A stretch of 64,000 nucleotides of DNA from Gari tellinella (lineage: Eukaryota; Mollusca; Bivalvia; Cardiida; Psammobiidae). The DNA lies in the NCBI GenBank assembly GCA_922989275.2, contig OV277856.1, positions 83,409,038 to 83,473,037 on the forward strand, in the 5' to 3' direction. Below the pieces are notes generated by a model. It did no database searches and was not told where the DNA came from. It saw only the letters and a list, made by a program, of their open reading frames with translations. The number at the start of each line of letters is the position of its first letter. Positions within the stretch are counted from its first letter, which is position 1. Below are positions 21,968 through 33,959 of the stretch, piece after piece. The position numbers and the translations under genes are program-made.

Positions 21968-24433
21968 TATTTTTTTATGTAACAAAATCATGTCCTTGTA
22001 AATTTTTTGAAAGATCATACTGGGAAAAAGGGATAATTGTCATCTTAAGCTAATACTAACGTGTTCATATTCACATTTTATCCAAAAAAAGAGCAAGAGA
22101 TATGCAGAATCTTTTAATTATTTGACATTGAAACAGCAGAAAAGTCAGTTTTGCAGTGTCCCTAAAGTAGTTATTTTTTATTTAATCCATAGACTTTCTA
22201 TGAAATATCTGAACTATTTCAGTAGTGTGCCAATATAGGTAACTTTAACTATATCTGACTTCATATAAACAATAAAATTGTGGGAATTCCTCAGTTTCAA
22301 TACTTTTTTTCATTGTTAATCACTGTACCTGGAATCCTGTTCAGTGATGTAACAATTGCCAATTATAGTTAAGTACAGAGTTGCTTTCCTTAGGTATTTA
22401 TAGCAAAACATCTCCATTTTGAAGAATGAACATTGAGGCAACAATGGCAGAAAGAAGTTTTAAGAGCGTGATTTGAAATAAGGAATCACTGACCATTTAA
22501 GTGCTGAGGCTGGTACCGTACATTTTTAACACCTCCTTGATGTAACGATGTATTATTCTGCCTTTGACTGCAATAATCATTATTCTCTTTTTGCACAAAA
22601 TGTATGCATTTGAGTTATGATAAATTGTGTCATAAGGTTTCAGTATTTAGTGTAAATTAGTATGGTTAGAATGTCATTTAGGTGAAATACATCCTTGATG
22701 TAACGATCCTTGGTGTAACAGTGAAATTGTTACATCAAGGACCAGAAACCGTTATTTCAAGGAAACCAGAGACTAAAAATCAATAAAAGAAAAAATCTTT
22801 CATATAAACAGGTATTTTACATTGAAAAGAATACTTTTTATAAGGGGTAGCATGTGATGAAAGAAAACATAAGCTGCTTTTGCTTACTAGTATTAGTCAC
22901 CGGACAAATCCTGTTAAACGTGTGTTACATCAAGGAGGTATTTCGTTACATTAAGGAAAACAGCTGTAAGATATTAATCAAATAGGAAGACTTTATACAG
23001 AATTTGAAAATTCACTTTTTGAAGTTGGTAGACATTATTTCAACAGTTATTATTATGGAAATCATTACAGATTCTTCCTAAAACTTTGCTATTTTCCGTA
23101 GCTGTTACATCAAGGAAAATATATTGTTACATAAAGGAAAGTTACAATGTTACATAAAGGAAAACAAATTGCAAAACAGTTCTATATTTTCATTTTATGT
23201 TGGATTAGTAATTGCCTAAACTTTTCCATTTATTTTTTACAAGAAACTAAACATATGGCATAAATTTTGTATTGTAAGCCTTTAATTCAGAACCTAATTT
23301 GTGTTACATCAAAGAATAAATATATCTATATATTTTCTGTAACACATTTATACTATTTGTTGCTTCTTATAAGCTACAGTAACCCCAAGTCTTTAAAAAT
23401 AAGTGCAAACTAGATAGGAAATCCTGATTCATGTATTCTGCTCATTGTTGAATATATCATGCATCCGTTTTCATTTAGAAATTGGCAAATCAAGTACACA
23501 CTGATATTGCAATCCTTGCTGTTACAATATAAATTCAGTGATATAACGGGGATGTAAAATTATAGTTGCATAGGTATTTAGATCCCGAAATGAATGTCAT
23601 AGTAAAGCATTTATACTTGAAGACACTACGTGTATACTAAGTTGGCATTCAAACTCTTCTTTAAGCTTTATGAATCAGAAGAGTCATTTATTTCCTTAAA
23701 ATAACATAGTTGCTTCTTTACTGTAACAGCCTGTCACTAATAATATGGAATAACTTTCAAACAACCCTAGTTTTGATACTAAGTAAGCAATGGCTAATCA
23801 GTGTTAACAGTTCTAAAATGTTTAATAGTTTTATTTACAGTTTGTTAATAATAATCAAACTTTTGACGTTTGATATATCTTTGTATTTTCCTTAATATAA
23901 CATTGCTGTAGCTGCAGATTCCTTGATGTAACCATCTTCTTTTTAACAAATAAAATGCTAAGGGAATGGCAGTTTGGTGCAACTTTTGCTCTAAATGATT
24001 GTATTTATTATACTACAACATGGAATATCAGAGGTCTGAATGGTTTTTCAGTGTGAAAACAAAATGTCAATTATGACAGTTATTTTAGGTGCAAACCGTA
24101 CATGGTTGGAAAATAAAATCAGCTGATATAATTTGCAAAATTTACTATTAAGGAAATCTATTAGATGCTATTTATTGTGATGAAACACCTAATAAAATTG
24201 TTTTCATTCATTTAATGACATTGTACTTGTTTAAAGGATTGTTACATCAAGGAAATAGTTTTGCAATGGTGTTAAATATTTGCCACACCTCCACAACCTG
24301 GGTACATTTAAGCCCCTTCTGTAACATATTTCCTCAGTATAGACATGCATGGTGCTATAGTGTAAGCCATTAACCTCAGAGAGAATATCAAAATAATCTC
24401 ATCTTTGACATCAGAATTGTTACATAAAAAATA
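21968..24433. mobile_element. Word-rich element W3 (GTTACATCAAGG words)
   Basis: TATTTTTTTATGTAACAAAATCATG at 21968 is answered by CATCAGAATTGTTACATAAA...AATA ending at 24433, and family C resumes beyond. At least 13 copies of GTTACATCAAGGA or its inverse are dispersed at 20-600 base intervals across the interior, in both orientations (for example 22339, 22538, 22696, 22726, 22921, 23101, 23124, 23148, 23300, 23918, 24241). No open frame of note, so it is non-autonomous. Confidence 0.75.
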
Positions 24434-24647
24434 TCGACTTGTACACATTAGAAGTGTTGTATTGTGAGACTTTTCTTCAAGTGTGACAACTCTTGCATTA
24501 CATTTGACAGAATTATGCCCCTTTTCAACTTGAAATTTAGTTCCTTAATATGCATGTATTATTCTTTCTACACGTCATTGTACTGTTTGTGACAGGTCAG
24601 TTGGAGTGGGAGTATTTATCACCTTTAGTGATAGCAGTTTTAGTGAT
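24434..24647 (+). repeat. Family C element, 3' part
   Basis: Resumes the C unit (TGTACACATTAGAAGTGTTG, GACAGAATTATGCCCC) and ends with GTATTTATCACCTTTAGTGA TAGC, a hairpin-bearing 3' end that is also seen at 40194-40225. Confidence 0.75.
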
Positions 24648-26046
24648 TAGCTCACCTGAGCACAAAGTGCTCAAGGTGAGCTATTGTGATCGGTCGCCGT
24701 CCGTCGTACATTGGTGTGGGTGTCGGTGTTGGTGTCGTCCGTTCACAATTTGTTTCTAACAACTTCTTCTCTGAAACCAATGGCCCAATTTTAACCAAAC
24801 TTGGTCAAATACATACTGTAGTTGTGAGCTTTAAAATTGTTAAAAAAAAGTGGGTGGGGCAATCGGTCTTGTTGCCATGGCAACCATGCACAATATCTTA
24901 AAAAATCTTCTTCTCAAGAACGACTGGTCCTATTTCAATTTGGTTTTCACCAAAATATTTCTCAATTAATATACTTTCAAAATTGTTCAAAGAATTTTGA
25001 TCCGTCAAAAAACATGGCCGCCAGAGGGCGTGGTCAATTTCCTAGTTACATAATCAGTTTTACATAGACTTATATAGGAAAACCTTTAAAAATCTTCTTC
25101 TCTGAAACCGTAAGGCCCAGACCTTTTACATTTGGCATCTAGCTAAAATTACCTTATGGTCCTCTACGAAAAATTGTTCAAATCATGACCCCTGTGTCAA
25201 AAATGGACCCGCCCCGGGGCTTATCAATTTTACATAGACTTATATAGGAAAACCATTAAAAAATCTTCTTCTCTGAAACCATAAGGTCCAGACCTTTTAT
25301 ATTTTGCATCTAGCTTTACCTTATGGTCCTCTACCAAAATTGTTCAAATCATGACCCCCATGTCAAAAATGGACCCGCCCCTGGGCTTATCAGTTTGATA
25401 TAGACTTATATAGGAAAACCTTTAAAAATCTTCTTCTCTGAAACCGTAAGGCCCAGACCTTTTATATTTGGCATCTAGCTTTGCCTTATGGTCCTCTACC
25501 AACATTGTTCAAATCATGTCCCCATGGTCAAAAATGGCCCTGCCCCGGGGCTTATCAGTTTTACATAGACTTATGATGGAATTTTTTTTAAAAACAATTG
25601 CTTCTCTGAAACCATTGTCAGAATTCAATAATATTTTGAATGAATATTGTTTAACCCTTAGCCTGCCACTCACGACTATAGCTTCATATGCAAACAGCTT
25701 GGATCCAGATGAGACGCAGAGTTACTCGGCGTCTCATCCTGATCCAAGCTGTTTGACACTCGGACAACATTTTCAGCAATTTTGAGCAACTTTGAAGCAC
25801 TTTGAAACTTCAAGCAGACGAGAAATATAGCAGACGACAATTTATTTGGCGGGCTAAGGGTTAAGTGACCCTTTATTAGCACTATTTATATCATTGCCAT
25901 ATTTTCCCATTTTGCTCATATAGTAATAATGACAAACAGATTCCGAATTACTTCTTCATGCAACAGTCCACATTCATTTTGCATTGAGTAATAAATAACA
26001 CAATAGTCCTCAGGTGAGCAATTTAGGGCCGCATGCGGCTCTTGTT
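24648..26046 (+). mobile_element. Family S element, copy a (complete)
   Basis: 5' hairpin AGCTCACCTGAGCACAAAGTGCTCAAGGTGAGC, a GTCGG/GTGTCGGT-rich leader, tandem core units of about 180 bases (ACTTATATAGGAAAACC, CTTCTTCTCTGAAACC, GGTCCTCTACC) and the 3' end CAGGTGAGCAATTTAGGGCC GCATGCGGCTCTTGTT. The terminal GCTCACCTG/CAGGTGAGC pair is inverted. Tandem cores between conserved ends plus a 3' hairpin resemble Helentron-associated elements (HINEs); that assignment is inference. Confidence 0.8.
25655..25860. mobile_element. Complete family P MITE (piggyBac-like, TTAA flanks)
   Basis: TTAA at 25651-25654 and 25861-25864 flank CCCTTAGCCTGCC...GGCGGGCTAAGGG. The centre is the palindrome CAAACAGCTTGGATCCAGAT...CTGATCCAAGCTGTTTG. 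TTAA duplication with CCCT-starting TIRs is the piggyBac signature. It is inserted in S copy a. Confidence 0.85.
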
Positions 26047-26049
26047 CCT

Positions 26050-26741
26050 ATTTTTCGCCTATGTGGGAGAGGTATTAAATTTGCCCCATGTGGACTCACT
26101 CTATCCTTAATACCATATGACATCAATTTTTGGCCAGCTTAACCACAAGCGCTGCATTACGCTAGTAACTATATGATGTCATTTGTCATAACATTACTAT
26201 AAACGAGATCATGTTTTGGCAGAAAAAAGTGCACACAAACTGCAATTATTTGGCCATTTGTATCATATTTAAATGATTTAAATGGGAGAAAAAAAATCCA
26301 CCATTCGTTTTGTATGCTGTTTACATATACAGTAAAACCTGCTCAAACAACCACCTCCATAAGGCGATCACCTGGTCTAAACCAACAAGTTTGAAACTAC
26401 CCAACAAGTTTTCCTATAAGTACATTTCACCTGTTTTCAATGATAACCTCCCTAATGTGACCAGCGTCTGCTGCTATTCGGCAAATGGTCAAAATTTAGC
26501 GACCACCTGTTCCTTTAATTTCACCCCCCCCATCTCCCTCTGAAATAGTCATCAAGACTGTCCCTTTATTAGACAAAGCAGTGATTGTTTACATGAGTCA
26601 GCTTACCCTTAACCCATATTGCCCCATAAATATGCCTTTTGACGCCTCTAATTTATTCCTCCCCTGAAGAAAATAGTTCAAATTTATATAGTCAGTAACA
26701 TGTTTCATAAGAAATACTTTCTATATTCTAGCAGAGGTAAC
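26050..26741. other. Intron sequence, no recognised feature
   Basis: A 77-codon frame at 26310 shows no motif. AT-rich and otherwise featureless. Confidence 0.5.
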
Positions 26742-26812
26742 CTAAAGCAGGCTTAAAGTAAAGCAGAATGTGCCTTCAGGCGCTTTCTGCTTTATTTTCA
26801 ACCTGCTGAAAG
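26742..26812. repeat. Palindromic family H copy 2
   Basis: CTAAAGCAGGCTTAAAGTAAAGCAGAATG...CTTTCTGCTTTATTTTCAACCTGC. Confidence 0.8.
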
Positions 26813-26988
26813 TGGTCACATCTCTCAAAATTTCGAAAAGGGTTATGAAGTAATGGGTAAACCCTAAATTATTTATTTTATCTACTGAGCTACAGAGACT
26901 TGCAGTTTACAGTGGTTTTAATGATAAATTTCTTACTGATGAACTCTATTGACGCGACATATGTAACCATTTCTCTCTCTCTTTTTTT

Positions 26989-28412
26989 AGCTCACCTGGC
27001 ACGTAGTGCCAAGGTGAGCTATTTTGGAGTGTCCGTCGTTCGTCGTGCGTCGTTCGTCGTCAACAATTTCTTTGAACAACATCTCCTCTGAAACCACTAG
27101 ATGGATTTTTACCAAACTTGGCAGGAATAATCCTTATATGGTCCTCTTTCAAAGTTGTTCAAACATTTCCGGTCCGTTGCATATCTAGGTCACAGGAGCT
27201 AAAAATAGATTATTTCATTGAAAACTTAAAAAATCTTCTTGTCTGAAACCACAGTACCCTGAGCTTAGATATTTGGCACAAATCATTGTCTTCAGGTCCT
27301 CTATCAAGATTGTTCAAATTATGTCCCTGGGGTCAAAAATGACCCGCCATGGGGGTCGTAATTTTACATAGAGTTATATAGTGAAATCTTCAAACATCTT
27401 TTTCTCTGAAACTGATATGGCCAGAGCTTTGATATTTGGCATGGTGACACTTCTTGAAGCCTTGAACCAATATTGTAAATATGGTTCCGGTCCGCTGCAT
27501 ATATAGGTCACAGGAGCTAAAAATAGATTTTTTCCAATTAAAACTTAAAAAATCTTCTTGTCCGAAACCACAGTACCCTGAGCTTAGATATTTGGCACAA
27601 AGCATTGTCTTTAGGTCCTCTATCAAGATTGTTCAAATTATGTCCCTGGGGTCAAAAATGACCCTGCCCCGGGGGTCATAATTTTACATAGAGTTAAATA
27701 GTGAAATCTTCAAACATGTATTTATCTGGAACTATTATTGCCAGAGCTTTGATATTTGGCATGGTGACACTTCTGGAAGCCCTTAACCATTATTGATTAT
27801 ATGGGTCCGGTCCGTTGCATATCTAGGTCACAGGAGCTAAAAATAGATTTCTTCAATGAAAACTCAAAAAAATCTTCTTGTCCGAAACCACAGTACCCTG
27901 AGCTTAGATATTTGGCACAAAGCATTGTCTTTAGGTCCTCTATCAAGATTGTTTAAATTATGTCCCTGGGGTCAAAAATGACCCTGCCCCGGGGGTCATA
28001 ATTTAACATAGAGTTATATAGTGAAATCTTCAAACATGTTTTTATCTGGAACTATTATGGCCAGAGCTTTGATATTTGGCATGGTGACACTTCTGGAAGC
28101 CCTTAACCAATATTTATTATATGGGTCCGGTCCGTTGCATATCTAGGTCACAGGAGCTAAAAATAGATTTCTTCAATGAAAACTCAAAAAAATCTTCTTG
28201 TCTGGAACCACAGTACCCTGAGCTTAGATATTTGGCACAAAGCATCATCTTTAGGTCCTCTTTCAATGTTGTTCAAATTATGTCCCTGGGGTCAAAACTG
28301 CCAAGGCCCTAGGGGTTGCAGTTTTACAAAGTGTTATATAGTGAAATCTTCTTCTCTGAAACTATTATGGCCAGAGCTTTGATATTAGGCATAGTGACAC
28401 TTTTTGATTTTT
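26989..28412 (+). mobile_element. Family S element, copy b
   Basis: 5' hairpin AGCTCACCTGGCACGTAGTGCCAAGGTGAGC after a T7 run, CGTCGTTCGTCGT-rich leader, then core units with a 320-base period (GTGAAATCTT at 27381, 27701 and 28021). No own 3' end: copy c begins inside it. Confidence 0.85.
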
Positions 28413-29516
28413 AGCTCACCTGAGCCAAAAGCTCAAGGTGAGCTATTGGGATGGCCCTGTGTCCGGCGTCCGTCGTTAGTCGTCTGTCGTCGTTAACAAT
28501 TGCTTCAAATGACATCTCCTCCTATACCGCTTGACAGAATTCGACCAAACTTTACAGAAATGTTCCTTGGGTCAAGCTCTTTCAAATTTGTTCAAAGAAT
28601 TAAAAACAATGCAGAACTCTGGTTGCCATGGCAACCAAAGTGAAAAAATAAGGAAATCTTAAAAAATCTTCTTGTCAAAAACTGGAAGGGCCAGAGCTTA
28701 CATATTTGGCACATAGCATCATCTACTGGTCCTCTATCAAGTTTGTTCAAATTATGCCCCTGGGGTACAAAATTGGCCCCGCCCCGGGGGTCACAGATTT
28801 ACAAAGAGTTATATAGTGAAATTTTCAAACGTCTTCTTCTCTGAAACTAATGTGGCCAGAGCATTGATATTTGGCATGGTGACACTTCTCGATGTCTTTT
28901 ACCAAAATTGTTCAAATGGTTCTGGTCGGTTGCATAACTAGGTCACAGGAGCTAAAAATTGATTGTTTTCATTGAAAACTTAAAAAATCTTCTTGTCTGA
29001 AACTACAAGGGCCAGAGCTTAGATATTTGGCACATAGAATCGCCTACAGGTCCTCTATCTAGTTTGTTCAAATTATGCCCCTGGGGTCGAAATTGGCCCC
29101 GCCCCGGGGGTCACAGTTTTACATAGAGTTATATAGTGAAATTTTCAAATGTCTTCTTCTCTGAAACTAATATGGCCAGAGCTTTGATATTTGGCATGGT
29201 GACACTTCTCAATGTCCTATACCAAAATTGTTCAAATGGTTCTGGTCGGTTGCATAACTAGGTCACAGGAGCTAAAAATAGATTTTTTTCAATTATAACT
29301 TAAAAAAATCTTCTTTTCTGAAACTACAAGGGCCAGAGCTTAGCTATTTGGCACATATCATCGCCTACAGGTCCTCTATCAAGTTTGTTCAAATTATGCA
29401 CCTGGGGTCAAAATTGGCCCGCCCCTGGGGTCACAGTTTTACATGGTTATATATAGAAAATTTCAAACGTCTTCTTCTCTGACACTAATATGGCCAGAGC
29501 TTTTATATTTGGTATG
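28413..29516 (+). mobile_element. Family S element, copy c (3' truncated by W4)
   Basis: 5' hairpin AGCTCACCTGAGCCAAAAGCTCAAGGTGAGC after a T-run, core units with CCATGGCAACC and GGCCAGAGCTTTGATATTTGG, cut at 29516 by the CCCAAACCAAAAT end. Confidence 0.8.
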
Positions 29517-29862
29517 CCCAAACCAAAATCGCAAGCTTATTTTTAAGGTTGCGACAAGGTTGTCGCAAGCTTGCGAATTATGGTTGCGCATGCTTAGATT
29601 TGGAACCTTTGCGCAAGCTTGCGCTAGCTAGTACAAGCTCAGATTGCAAGCTTGCGCAAGCATGTTACTATCAAGTACTAGCAAGCTTGCGCCAGCTAGT
29701 GCAAGCTTGCGCAAACTTAATGGTTGCGCATGCTTAGATTTGGAACCTTTGCGCGAGCTAGTACAAGCTTGCGCAAGCATGTTCCTATCAAACACTTGCA
29801 AGCTTGCGCAAGCTAATGCAAACTTACTCTGCAAGCTTGCGCGAGCTAAAACATGGAATACT
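29517..29862. mobile_element. GCAAGC-word element W4, copy a (left end)
   Basis: Begins CCCAAACCAAAATCGCAAGC and is then packed with GCAAGCTTGCGCAAGC, GCGCAAGCTTGCG and GTTGCGCATGC words, including an internal duplication (TGGTTGCGCATGCTTAGATT at 29580 and 29720). A second element with the same start is at 63552. The right end was not located. Open frames here are by-products of the words. Confidence 0.7.
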
Positions 29863-30048
29863 GAAAGTCAAGAAAATATTTAAAATTTGTCACATTGAAT
29901 GTCACATTTATTGTCATAAATAACAATTAACCCCATAATTATGTATTTTTACACCTTTAGTTCATTTCTCGACTGAAAAAAATTGTTTTAATTCAAACAG
30001 TTTTCAATATGTATGATAAGTATTTTCTATATTTTAGCAGCTGGTAGG

Positions 30049-30120
30049 TTAAAAGTAGACTGAAAGTATAGCAGAATGGGCCTTAAGGAACATTCTGCTT
30101 TACTTACAACCTGCTTTAAG
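30049..30120. repeat. Palindromic family H copy 3
   Basis: TTAAAAGTAGACTGAAAGTATAGCAGAATG...CATTCTGCTTTACTTACAACCTGCTTTAAG. Confidence 0.8.
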
Positions 30121-30250
30121 TCAGGTCACTAGTTTTCAAAATAAGAAACAGGCTATGGGGTAATGGATTCAATAAAGTTGTCATTTTTAGTTTCATTATT
30201 CCTTTACTCCATATAGCTTGTTCCTTCATTTTGAAACCAGGTGACACATA

Positions 30251-30322
30251 CTTAAAGCAGGTTGAAAGTATAGCAGAATGCGCCTTAAGACACATTCTGC
30301 TTTACTGTCAGCATGCTTTAAG
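30251..30322. repeat. Palindromic family H copy 4
   Basis: CTTAAAGCAGGTTGAAAGTATAGCAGAATGC...ACATTCTGCTTTACTGTCAGCATGCTTTAAG. Confidence 0.8.
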
Positions 30323-30898
30323 CTACATTCTGCTAGAATAAATAGAGTATTTATTCTGACACATATTCACAACTCTATAAATTGGAGCTAATGGAGGACT
30401 AAATCTATTATCAAATGCGTTAAAATGTGTACCGGTACCTATTGAGTAAAGGGTTATCATTATAAAAACAAACTAGTGCAGGGAGTATCTCGATCAAAGA
30501 TCAGAGAGCTATATATACTGTAAGCTTTCATTGACATTGCATGAAGATCTACTTTTTGTAATGAAAAATTACATAGTTTGGCTATTCCATGTTCATTAGG
30601 CCCAATTGGCATTTGAATTTTATCAAATATTCAATAAAGCGGCATATCTATTCCTCTGTAAATCTGTTGACGAGAACATTGCCAATGGGTGCTGAATGCT
30701 TATGTGTCCCTTTCGATCATTAAAAACTGTCCCTTTTGATCATGAAAAACTATTTTATCTTTCAATCCAATTGTCAAAACAAAGGCAATCTTAGGATCAT
30801 ATGACACATTGTTATTATGTCCTGTATGTGATCGGTACTCCACTCAAATACAATATAAATTAATCAAATGTAGAAACTTTTCCAATGAATGGGAATGT

Positions 30899-31009
30899 CT
30901 ACTCTGTTGTGGCAACATTTAACTTGCTGTCTGTTATTGGCTCCTTTAATTCGCTGTCTGCTGTGGGCTCCATCCCTCTCAGCCTGGCATATTCAGTAAC
31001 ATCATCATT
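30899..31009 (-). CDS. Putative last coding exon of a nested minus-strand gene
   Basis: The minus strand shows an acceptor (TTTATTTATTGCAG) and then 36 codons beginning NDDVTEYARLRGMEPTADSE and ending ...KLNVATTE before TAG at 30901-30899. The peptide is hydrophilic and acidic, like a cytoplasmic tail, and its composition is protein-like in an AT-rich intron. It lies on the opposite strand to the VWA gene and inside its intron. Joined directly to the exon at 33261-33122 the phases do not agree (that exon ends with two bases of a codon, this one is open in phase 0), so an exon is missing or one of the two calls is wrong. No family recognised. Confidence 0.5.
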   Translation of the reverse strand, partial: NDDVTEYARLRGMEPTADSELKEPITDSKLNVATTE

Positions 31010-33121
31010 CTGCAATAAATAAATAAAAAAAAATCCATAATCATGTGCCATTTATGGTGTTGATTTTAAAACTTTTCTTTAAAGAAAACAAGGTTCAAGT
31101 GAGTACAATGTAACAGTATGGCAGAATAAGTAACTAAAGTTTCCTGTAATGAAAGAGCCCTTCTCATTGTTTGAAAGGAAAACGTAATTTGCTTCATGTC
31201 AGATATTTTAACTAAATGTAGAGTGACGATGAATCATGATATTGCCATGACGGTAGTCTGGAGTTGAGAACTCAAGAATGCCATTGACAAAAAATTTATG
31301 GACATAATGGGGTTTCAATGACTCACTCTATTAACCCCTAGGCTGTACTTTATAATGGTGTGGCTATATAAAAGGTATAACAGGAGAACTTAAACTACAA
31401 TGTATAGTCTGTGACCCATTTACCAATGGTCTTAAGGAAACTGATCTCAAAATCATTTAAAAACTATTTTCAATTTGATAAACTGGTTACTTTACATAGT
31501 GTATCATATCATTTACATAATTAAAACATTAAAATATGAGATGCGTAACAATTTGTTTACTTATTACCACTACCAGTGTATCTATATAACGAACTTAATT
31601 TCCCCAAGAAGCATTATTATAGTGACAGTAACTTCTCCACATTTAGTAAGAAATATACAGTATGTGAACTCGATGACTTGAATAATATTACAGTATCTAG
31701 ACTATGTCAATAACAAATGTGAGAAAAAAGCGTTGGGCCTAAAACAAAACCCTGAGGAACACCAGATAACCATGTGTGCAGAATAATCACTCAAACAAGG
31801 TAATCTTTCTCCCACATTAAGGACAGCAAAAAAAGTGTATGCACTTTCAAATGTAGAAAAATTATGACCTACATGTACTATCTTTACTTTTCATTAAATC
31901 TTTACGGAAATGTTGCACTTGTTAAAGTGATTGCAAAAATATGATTTGAAGTTTAAAACAAATAAATACAGAAAGACGTTACTAATCATTGTCATATTTT
32001 CTCCCATGTGAATGGTAGGAATGATGTTTTAAAATATCAAGTGCGTGCTCCATAAACTTTTAAGTTGTTTGTTTTTGTTTTAATGACCAACCGAGTCCCA
32101 CCATTATTTGTGGAACCAGACTAAAATAGGAAAACTCTGCCATGATATGCACCCCAATTTATTTGGAAGTTAAATTTCACCAAAAGAAACATTCATAGTG
32201 ACTTGAGCTGGGTGGGTTATGCTCAGAGCATATTATATTCAAAGGGTACCATTGCATTTATAAGTGTACCATTTATGGTCGAAGCGTACCTCATATAGGA
32301 TATAAAAGGGAAAATTTCAATACGGTATAAAATAAACTATAAGTGATTATTGGTGGCAATTCCTATAATCAGTGTGAAAACATGATTTACCTGTACAATT
32401 ATGTTATTAAGCAACTAGAAGTAGTTTTTATGCTGATCATATATGCATACAGTTACTCGCCAATGTTTTAAGTTAGAACTACATGTACTCAGTCGTACCT
32501 TAGAGATTCCAGAAATACATTTATTTCACACCTACATGACTGTAAAACATGATCAACCTGTAAAAATATTTTATTAAGCAGCTAGAACAACTTTTGATAT
32601 TGTACTTTGTAAGGCAGTGTCAGGTCAGGATCAACAATGGTTGACCGTTGACACTTTTTTTAATCGTCTGAGAACAGTCGACAATTGTTTACAGAATTAT
32701 TTAGATTAATTTTCGAACAGTTTTGATAATGATCATGTGCCACGTGACGATTACCTTTTCACAGGTGCAAGATTTATTTTCAAGCAGTTTGGATTCTGAT
32801 CAGAAGCTGCATAAGGCGGCTTCTGGTCAGGATGGACAATGGCTGACACTAATTTCAAGATTACTTTATGGCAAATTAGCCAAATTTGTTCCTAATTACT
32901 AAATGTTTATGCTAGATAAAGTGGTGTCTTGGTGAAACTATCCAGGTGTATGGTAAAAAAACAAATATCAAAATTTACACGTATATAATAATGTGCGAAA
33001 AACAATCAATTATCACCTAATACCCAATTGAAAATGTTCCCCATAAATCTGTATGTGTTAAATTGCTCTTGGACCAAAAATGGTACGCTTTGACCATAAC
33101 CCCTGGAGTTCTAATCCTTAC
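31010..33121. other. Intron sequence, no recognised repeat family
   Basis: AT-rich. A half-P palindrome (TTTGGATTCTGATCAGAAGC...GGCGGCTTCTGGTCAGGAT) is at about 32795-32835. A missing exon of the nested gene may lie here, but I could not identify it. Confidence 0.5.
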
Positions 33122-33272
33122 CGTTTGATGCTTTGGTCACAAATCAGTGGATGACTGGATGTAAAGCATGACTGTGTTCTACCAATCAAGACAACCATCC
33201 AACATAAAAGTTCAACATCATCATGGTTTGTTTTCTTCATTTCTTGTCCTGGCTCCACCATTTACATATTTT
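33122..33272 (-). CDS. Putative start-codon exon of a nested minus-strand gene
   Basis: On the minus strand an acceptor (ATATATTTTCAG) precedes 33272 and a donor (AAACG then GTAAGG) follows 33122. The first ATG is at 33261-33259 and opens 46 codons, MVEPGQEMKKTNHDDVELLC ... SSHPLICDQSIK, with two bases left over (CG). A run WMVVLIG is hydrophobic but too short to call a membrane segment. A possible untranslated first exon lies upstream (donor TTTG then GTAAGAACC at about 33960). No family recognised, and the evidence is splice signals plus an open frame only. Confidence 0.4.
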
Positions 33273-33959
33273 CTGAAAATATATTGATTTAAATTAGTGA
33301 ATACTGGGTCCATGGAATTTTATAAAGCATCAAGTACGTTGAGATGTCCTTAAAGTAAAAATGTGTGAGTATATGCAACTCAAAAAACTCTTTGACAATA
33401 TAGGATCCTTTGCAAATTTAATAAGTATTTTGATGGGTACTCTCACTCTCTGGGAAAGGTGGGTGGGGGATACATTTGAATAAATTATTTGTACAACATA
33501 GATTACGAAATTGCCAAAACAATGTGGCATTCTAGTGAATTGGATGTTCGAAAAATTCGCTAAAGAAAGAATTTCAGTGGTGATTAAATAAACTATATAA
33601 AGAATCATATTTTCTAATACGTTATTGTGACTTTGAATTGATCAGTACGAAATAGACATGTGCCGAAACTGACATGGTCCGAAACATCAATGACGGAAAT
33701 CGAAGCTGTAGACATCACATCAACAACTACGAAATTCGACATGCGTTTTTCGCACGTTGTCGACATTATATTTATAACAATATAATCTGTTAACTTATTC
33801 TTTCGACGTTTGACGTCTTTATCACAAAAAAGCTGATCGATTCACATGCCCTTTTCATAAAAAACCGTGGGGGAACAGTGACTTCGTGAGTAGAGATATT
33901 TCCTTTGTTTGTAAGAATGATTGATATTTCAAATACATAAACGTTATTTTCGGGTTCTT

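Larger units (their letters stand above)
29863..30898. other. Intron sequence with two family H palindromes
   Basis: Contains H copies at 30049-30120 and 30251-30322. The remainder is AT-rich and featureless. It may be interior of W4. Confidence 0.5.

Noticed and set aside
22339..24430. CRISPR-like repeats (GTTACATCAAGGA)
   Set aside because: Spacing irregular, both orientations, eukaryotic context; not a CRISPR array.
29549..29883. Several overlapping frames rich in Ala, Cys, Leu (KLAQACASLRQL)
   Set aside because: All are read from the GCAAGCTTGCG words, in several frames and both strands.
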